From positions 1 to 64,000 of the forward strand of contig CAVFXS010000039.1 in NCBI GenBank assembly GCA_963626805.1: a stretch of 64,000 nt of DNA, written 5' to 3'. This stretch comes from CAG-632 sp963626805 (lineage in GTDB: Bacteria > Bacillota > Clostridia > Lachnospirales > Lachnospiraceae). The position numbers and the translations under genes were made by a program. Positions 59,628 through 64,000 of this stretch are shown in pieces. Every line of letters begins with the position of its first letter. Positions within the stretch are counted from its first letter, which is position 1. The notes under the pieces are model-generated. The model did not search any database, was not told where the DNA came from, and saw only the letters and a list, made by a program, of their open reading frames with translations.

Positions 59628-60514
59628 TATTTATCCCTCCGTTTCACAATTGAGAAGCACAGGTTAATGATCAGGATAAAGACGAACAATACAACACCCG
59701 TTGCTATCAACGCCTCTCTGTGTAAATCCTGGGCGTATCCCATTTCTATTACAATATTGGCTGTCATCGTCCGGACGCCCTGCAGCAGTCCCTTTGGCAT
59801 AGCCGGGTTATTACCGGCTACCATGATAACCGCCATGGTCTCACCGATCGCACGTCCGACACCCAATATAATCCCTGCCATAATTCCGGATTTTGCTGCC
59901 GGAAGCACCGCCTTGAACACACTTCGTACCGGATCTGCTCCCAGTCCCAGAGAACCCTCATAATAGCTCTCCGGTACTGCCCGGATAGCGGCTTCCGATA
60001 CACTGATGATCGTTGGCAGGATCATAATCCCAAGCAAGATTGCTGCCGTTAACAGACTGACACCATTTCCTCTTGCACCTAATGCATCTGTCAATGCCCG
60101 GACAACCGGAACAATGACTACCATTCCAAAGAAACCATATACAACCGAAGGAATTCCTGCCAGTAAGTCAACTGCCGGCTTTACTACCTTGTAAAGCTTC
60201 TTCGGACAGAATCTTGCCATAAAAATAGCGGTTAATAATCCAATAGGAACACCGATGACCAGTGCCAGTCCTGTTACATAGACTGAACCCAGGATCATCG
60301 GTAAGATTCCGTAAATATCATTTCCGGGTTTCCATACCTGCCCACCGAGGAATTTGAAAATACCGATCTTGGCCATTCCCGGAATTCCTTTGGTGAACAG
60401 GAAGAAACAGATTAACGCTACTGCAAGAATTGACATACAGGCACAGAGTATAAAGATGATTTCCATGATTTTTTCAAACACTCGTTTTCTTAATGCTTTT
60501 GATTCTTCTTTCAT
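59627..60514 (-). CDS. pstC: phosphate ABC transporter permease PstC
   Basis: Second membrane subunit of the phosphate importer, 295 residues with about six helices. The coupling loop VPESYYEGSLGLGADPVRSV contacts PstB, and VRTMTANIVIEMGYAQDLHR lies near the end. The start at 60514 has only a modest ribosome site and lies 48 nt after the pstS stop. Confidence 0.96.
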   Translation of the reverse strand: MKEESKALRKRVFEKIMEIIFILCACMSILAVALICFFLFTKGIPGMAKIGIFKFLGGQVWKPGNDIYGILPMILGSVYVTGLALVIGVPIGLLTAIFMARFCPKKLYKVVKPAVDLLAGIPSVVYGFFGMVVIVPVVRALTDALGARGNGVSLLTAAILLGIMILPTIISVSEAAIRAVPESYYEGSLGLGADPVRSVFKAVLPAAKSGIMAGIILGVGRAIGETMAVIMVAGNNPAMPKGLLQGVRTMTANIVIEMGYAQDLHREALIATGVVLFVFILIINLCFSIVKRRDK

Positions 60515-60561
60515 CTATTTCACCATACCTTAATTGCCATTCATTCTTTATAAAACCGCTA

Positions 60562-61524
60562 TTACTTTAATTCATCCCACTTTGTCAGCTCGCCTACATA
60601 GATGGACTTGATCTGATCCTTGGTAATGTCTGTTAATGGGTTTGCATTGTTTACGATGACTGCAATACCATCCTTTGCGATAACAGTTGCTTCAACACCC
60701 TGCTCTGTCTCAGAATCCTTTAATTCACGGGATGCCATACCGATATCACAGATACCGTTGATCGTTGATTCAACACCGGTGGTAGAATCTGAGGTCTGAA
60801 TCTCGATGGTTGCATTTGGGTTTACGGATGCGTAAGCTTCCTTTAACTTCTCCATAACCGGTGATACGGATGAAGAACCGGCTACTACGATCTTACCCTC
60901 TGCCTGTGTAGATTCAAAAGAACCGCTTGATACATCTACATAACCTTCATCAACGATTACCTTCTGTCCGTCATCACTCATGATGTAGTTGATGAAATCC
61001 TGTGCCGCATCACCGACAGTACCCTTTGTTACAATGTTAAACGGTCTTGATAATGTATAATCACCACTCTTTACATTCTCAGCTGTTGCTTCTACACCGT
61101 CTACGTTCAGTGCTTTTACATCCTTGTTCAGAGAACCCAGTGAAATGTATCCGATGGAATATGTATCACCCTTAACGGTACTCATCATAACGGATGTATT
61201 ATTTGTGATTGCTGCATCTGTTGTAGTATTATCTACCTTATTGCCATCTGCATCCTTCTCCTCAACACCTGTTAACTCGATGAATGCTCCTCTTGTACCG
61301 GAACCATCTTCTCTGGATACTACATTGATATATTTTGTATTATCAAAATCGCCGGTTGCTGCATCATTTCCTGCATCGCTGGATGCTTCTGACTCTGCTG
61401 AACTTGCATCGCCGGAACCTGCTGCTGAAGATACATCAGATGTTCCTGCCTGACTTCCGCATCCTGCCAGACAACCTGCTGCCATTGCCGTTGCTAAAAC
61501 TACGCCTAAAAATTTCTTTCTCAT
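60562..61524 (-). CDS. pstS: phosphate-binding lipoprotein PstS, circularly permuted
   Basis: Extracytoplasmic phosphate-binding lipoprotein, 320 residues. Signal peptide with lipobox LAGC (cysteine 22), then an Ser/Ala/Asp linker (about 24-62). The mature domain has its halves reversed relative to normal PstS. INVVSREDGSGTRGAF, SIGYISLGSL, VDGVEATAENVKSGDY and YIMSDDGQKVIVDEGYV come first (65-196). Then come GSSSVSPVMEKLKEAY, IGMASRELKDSE, VIAKDGIAVIVN and IYVGELTKWDELK, which ends the chain (211-320). In ordinary PstS this second block is N-terminal. GGGAG lies 8-10 nt before ATG 61524. Confidence 0.94.
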   Translation of the reverse strand: MRKKFLGVVLATAMAAGCLAGCGSQAGTSDVSSAAGSGDASSAESEASSDAGNDAATGDFDNTKYINVVSREDGSGTRGAFIELTGVEEKDADGNKVDNTTTDAAITNNTSVMMSTVKGDTYSIGYISLGSLNKDVKALNVDGVEATAENVKSGDYTLSRPFNIVTKGTVGDAAQDFINYIMSDDGQKVIVDEGYVDVSSGSFESTQAEGKIVVAGSSSVSPVMEKLKEAYASVNPNATIEIQTSDSTTGVESTINGICDIGMASRELKDSETEQGVEATVIAKDGIAVIVNNANPLTDITKDQIKSIYVGELTKWDELK

Positions 61525-61610
61525 AATAAATTCTCCCTTCTGGACGCCCACGCGTCCAACCAATCTTTTTTCTCAAGTCTCACTTGACGTTTAGAAGAAT
61601 ACCGAACCTG

Positions 61611-61660
61611 TGTAAAATCTATTACCTCCGGAATGTAAAATCCGTGTAAGTTTTTTGTAA
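61611..61660 (-). promoter_or_regulatory. PhoP-box-like direct repeats upstream of pstS
   Basis: On the minus strand GTTACA, CTTACA and TTTACA occur in exact 11-nt phase (cores 61656-61660, 61645-61649 and 61634-61638), with another TTTACA 23 nt further (61611-61615). This matches the TT(A/C/T)ACA repeats bound by PhoP in Bacillus. They lie 87-136 nt before the pstS start codon. Confidence 0.65.
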
Positions 61661-61700
61661 CCCGGGTCGTACAGGCATCCTGCATTTCCCTCATCAACAT

Positions 61701-61740
61701 AAAAAAGACGGCTGCCTGATCCTTTCTCAGACAACCGTCT
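61701..61740 (-). terminator. terminator of the FtsX-type permease gene
   Basis: Arms 61706-61719 and 61727-61740 form a 14-bp stem on the minus strand with two wobble pairs and a 7-nt loop, followed by six T. It lies about 30 nt after the stop codon and insulates the pst promoter. Confidence 0.82.
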
Positions 61741-61770
61741 CTTTTCACTCATCATTATTTCCATGCATTC

Positions 61771-63987
61771 CTACTCTAATGGACATTTTAAACTTTCCAC
61801 CATATCAACCTTTTTCAGCTTTCTGCCTGCCAGACAAAGTCCCAGCACATATGCCACTGCTACGATTCCCAGACTGACCAGAATAGTCACAGGCTTCACC
61901 GGAAGTCCCATGTACATGCCGGATGATTTTGCAGCTGATGTCATCATGGAATAGGCCGTGAGATATCCCAGTGGTACTCCGATCAGAAATCCGATCGGTA
62001 CCAGAAGATGATTGGCTGTCAATGCAAACTGCCGTACCTCTTTATCCCGGTAGCCTAACACCTCCAGCATGGAAATATTTCTGCTGCTCTCTTCCACGAT
62101 CATACCGGACATCAGATTGATCATCAGAAGACAGATCACAACTCCCAGCACCTTCAGTATCTGTAATACAATACCGGAGGTCGCTGACAATGTCCGTACC
62201 TGGGTCTCATAATCCTCCAACGAAGCATTCTTCTGAAGCAGCTCTGCCGGAATGTCCAGCTTCTCCTTGCTGATGATCACATTATATTCTTCCGGAGATC
62301 TGCCCAGCGCCTCCGCCACATTCTCTTTACTCGTTAATATCAGCTGTAACACATCATTTTGTACAATTCCGCTTATAATAACCCTCGTCTCCTGCATGGT
62401 AACGGTATTATAAAAGACAAACTCATCTCCCGGTTCGATTCCGTATGTCTTCGCAGCCGAGCTTGTCATATAATACTCACCGTATACCGGTGCTGATCCA
62501 TCCGCAGTCTCATGAAAAATATCATTATCCTTATCATAACCGATCAGATTGAATCTTGAATCATCTACACTTGCTCCGAAGCTTACATCAAATACGGCAT
62601 CCCCGCCATATGGATTTTCTGTCTGATAATTCTTAAACCCATATTCATATTGCCCGCCAAGCATAGCAAGCGGCACCTTTTCCTTCAACAGGTTATTCCA
62701 TGCATCCTGGAAGGATCCACCCAGTACAATGCAAAGGGTCGCAACCGCAATTCCGATCACCAATGTCATACTCCGTGACGCATTCATCATCACTGCCCGG
62801 ATATTATAAAGTAGTCTGAGATTGGCATGACTGTTCCGGAATACCCGGACCCGTTTCTCCTTCTGCAAGCCCTTTAACAATGCTACCGCATCCGTCTTCA
62901 ATGCTCCGTTCAAAACCAGGAATGACACCAGACCATATACCACGATTGGGAACAGCACCGCAATACATACATAGTTCCACGGTATCATGACCTTATACGG
63001 CGTGTACTCCATAAGCTGGAAATAAAATTCACAGAATAGCCGTGCAAACGGAATACTGCCTGCAACACCGAGAATATCGCCAACCACTGCCGGAATCATA
63101 CCATATACCATGTAATGGCGGATCAGCTCACCCTTCCGGTATCCAAGCGCCATCAGCGTACCGATCGTCTTTCCCTCCCGCTTTACCATTCGCATAAGCA
63201 CCATGGCAATCACGGCAACTACAATGATCATAATGATCGGGGCATAGAGTGAAAACTCGGCAACCAGATCGTCCGCCTCACTGTAGATCATACTGATTCT
63301 GGAATTAGACTCCCGCTCCAGATATTCCTGTGTTCCGTATTTCTCATAGATTTCCGTACGGAATGCTTTCTCCATTTCCCGGTTTCCGTAACGGACCGAA
63401 TACTGTTCGGTCCGCTTTCCGAAGGTCTCCAGATCCTCCCGGCTCAGGATCCCGATTCCGAATCCAGCCTTATCCGGTACATTCTCCGTCAATTCATAAA
63501 GCATGACTGCGTAATCCGATTTCATGATCAGTCCGCATACCGTAAACTGCTTCTGATCCAGCTCGATCGTGTCTCCTAGCGCAATATCATTTGCCTTTGC
63601 ATACCGGTATGTAAGCAGGATCTCTCCCGGCTTTGCCAGATCCCGGCCTTCCAGCACCGTATAATAATCCATCTTTTCCGTTGGTGCAAATAGCCGCAAT
63701 CTCGTATCCTGATAGGTCCGGTCCACATATTCCTGCCTCTCCAGCGTCAGATCATATGTATTCTCCAGCGCCTTTAATTCATCCTCGCTGATTGTCGTCT
63801 GTGTCTGAAAGCTTCCGTCCTCGATCTTTGTCTCTTCGTAATAGACATCCGCCCAGTGATACAGAGTTTTGCTGACCGAAAAGGCTCCGATCAACAGCAT
63901 GACCGTAATTGCCGTCAGAATACTTCCCGTCAGATAAAACGACAGATTCCGTTTGATACTTCTTGTGATTTTTCGTTGTAAAGTCAT
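61771..63987 (-). CDS. FtsX-like ABC transporter permease
   Basis: Large membrane permease of 738 residues of the MacB/FtsX type, as in peptide or lipoprotein export systems and BceB-like resistance transporters. N-terminal helix (about 15-37), an extracytoplasmic domain of about 200 residues, three helices (about 235-365), another helix near 400, a second extracytoplasmic region of about 165 residues, and a final group of helices (about 590-730). The FtsX motif region GTLMALGYRKGELIRHYM and the similar MLEVLGYRDKEVRQ are present. GGAG lies 5 nt before ATG 63987. The ATPase partner, probably just upstream, lies beyond the window. The cargo is unknown. Confidence 0.88.
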   Translation of the reverse strand: MTLQRKITRSIKRNLSFYLTGSILTAITVMLLIGAFSVSKTLYHWADVYYEETKIEDGSFQTQTTISEDELKALENTYDLTLERQEYVDRTYQDTRLRLFAPTEKMDYYTVLEGRDLAKPGEILLTYRYAKANDIALGDTIELDQKQFTVCGLIMKSDYAVMLYELTENVPDKAGFGIGILSREDLETFGKRTEQYSVRYGNREMEKAFRTEIYEKYGTQEYLERESNSRISMIYSEADDLVAEFSLYAPIIMIIVVAVIAMVLMRMVKREGKTIGTLMALGYRKGELIRHYMVYGMIPAVVGDILGVAGSIPFARLFCEFYFQLMEYTPYKVMIPWNYVCIAVLFPIVVYGLVSFLVLNGALKTDAVALLKGLQKEKRVRVFRNSHANLRLLYNIRAVMMNASRSMTLVIGIAVATLCIVLGGSFQDAWNNLLKEKVPLAMLGGQYEYGFKNYQTENPYGGDAVFDVSFGASVDDSRFNLIGYDKDNDIFHETADGSAPVYGEYYMTSSAAKTYGIEPGDEFVFYNTVTMQETRVIISGIVQNDVLQLILTSKENVAEALGRSPEEYNVIISKEKLDIPAELLQKNASLEDYETQVRTLSATSGIVLQILKVLGVVICLLMINLMSGMIVEESSRNISMLEVLGYRDKEVRQFALTANHLLVPIGFLIGVPLGYLTAYSMMTSAAKSSGMYMGLPVKPVTILVSLGIVAVAYVLGLCLAGRKLKKVDMVESLKCPLE

Positions 63988-64000
63988 CAGATCTCCAACT

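Overview
The window reads as a contiguous chromosomal stretch of a low-to-mid G+C anaerobic Firmicute, most likely a gut Clostridium of the Lachnospiraceae type. The evidence is AGGAGG-type ribosome sites before nearly every gene, sigma-A type promoters, a T-box leader, a putative group B [FeFe] hydrogenase, an archaeal-type LeuC/LeuD pair, a single-chain PurL, and a Pct-type CoA transferase. I cannot name the species. No rRNA, tRNA, phage, insertion sequence or CRISPR array was seen. About 52 protein genes fill the window, most on the minus strand.

Layout. (1) 99-5207: a minus-strand operon from one good promoter, nnrD-alr-mazF-CBS protein-AEC transporter. (2) 5226-8601: plus-strand ABC-F protein and a GT87-like membrane protein, closed by a two-way terminator. 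(3) 8646-12992: NADP-isocitrate dehydrogenase, then a putative group B [FeFe] hydrogenase with two small membrane companions. (4) 13103-19048: lytic transglycosylase, two small conserved proteins, a CoA transferase, a beta-CASP nuclease and a subtilisin-like protease. (5) 19109-22119: an aconitase-like hydratase and a repeat-bearing membrane protein. (6) 22322-32870: one long amino-acid supra-operon, leuC-leuD-histidine phosphatase-leuB-ilvD-ilvB-serC-serA-asd, with a divergent LysR regulator. (7) 33960-40732: a tandem pair of M14 deacylase-like proteins, one of them apparently a pseudoenzyme, then purL and a coiled-coil/LtaS-like membrane protein. (8) 40815-44691: a CheY/CheX-like pair divergent from a Cache-GGDEF-EAL protein, with back-to-back promoters. 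(9) 44816-49446: a SleB-type wall hydrolase, rsuA, tyrA and aroA. (10) 49582-55064: a small DUF gene and pheS-pheT-queA behind a Phe T-box. (11) 55065-61665: a ClpX-type unfoldase and the operon pstS-pstC-pstA-pstB-phoU-small alarmone synthetase with PhoP-box-like repeats. (12) 61701-63987: an FtsX-type permease.

The most unusual observations are these. The phosphate-binding protein PstS has its two halves in reversed (circularly permuted) order. The small alarmone synthetase is translationally coupled to phoU. One of the paired M14 proteins has lost both zinc histidines and the catalytic glutamate. A G+C-rich repeat lies between the T-box terminator and pheS. An LtaS-type membrane domain has no sulfatase domain. 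MazF has no antitoxin gene beside it. A histidine phosphatase sits in the serine/leucine operon, where it could supply the missing phosphoserine phosphatase.
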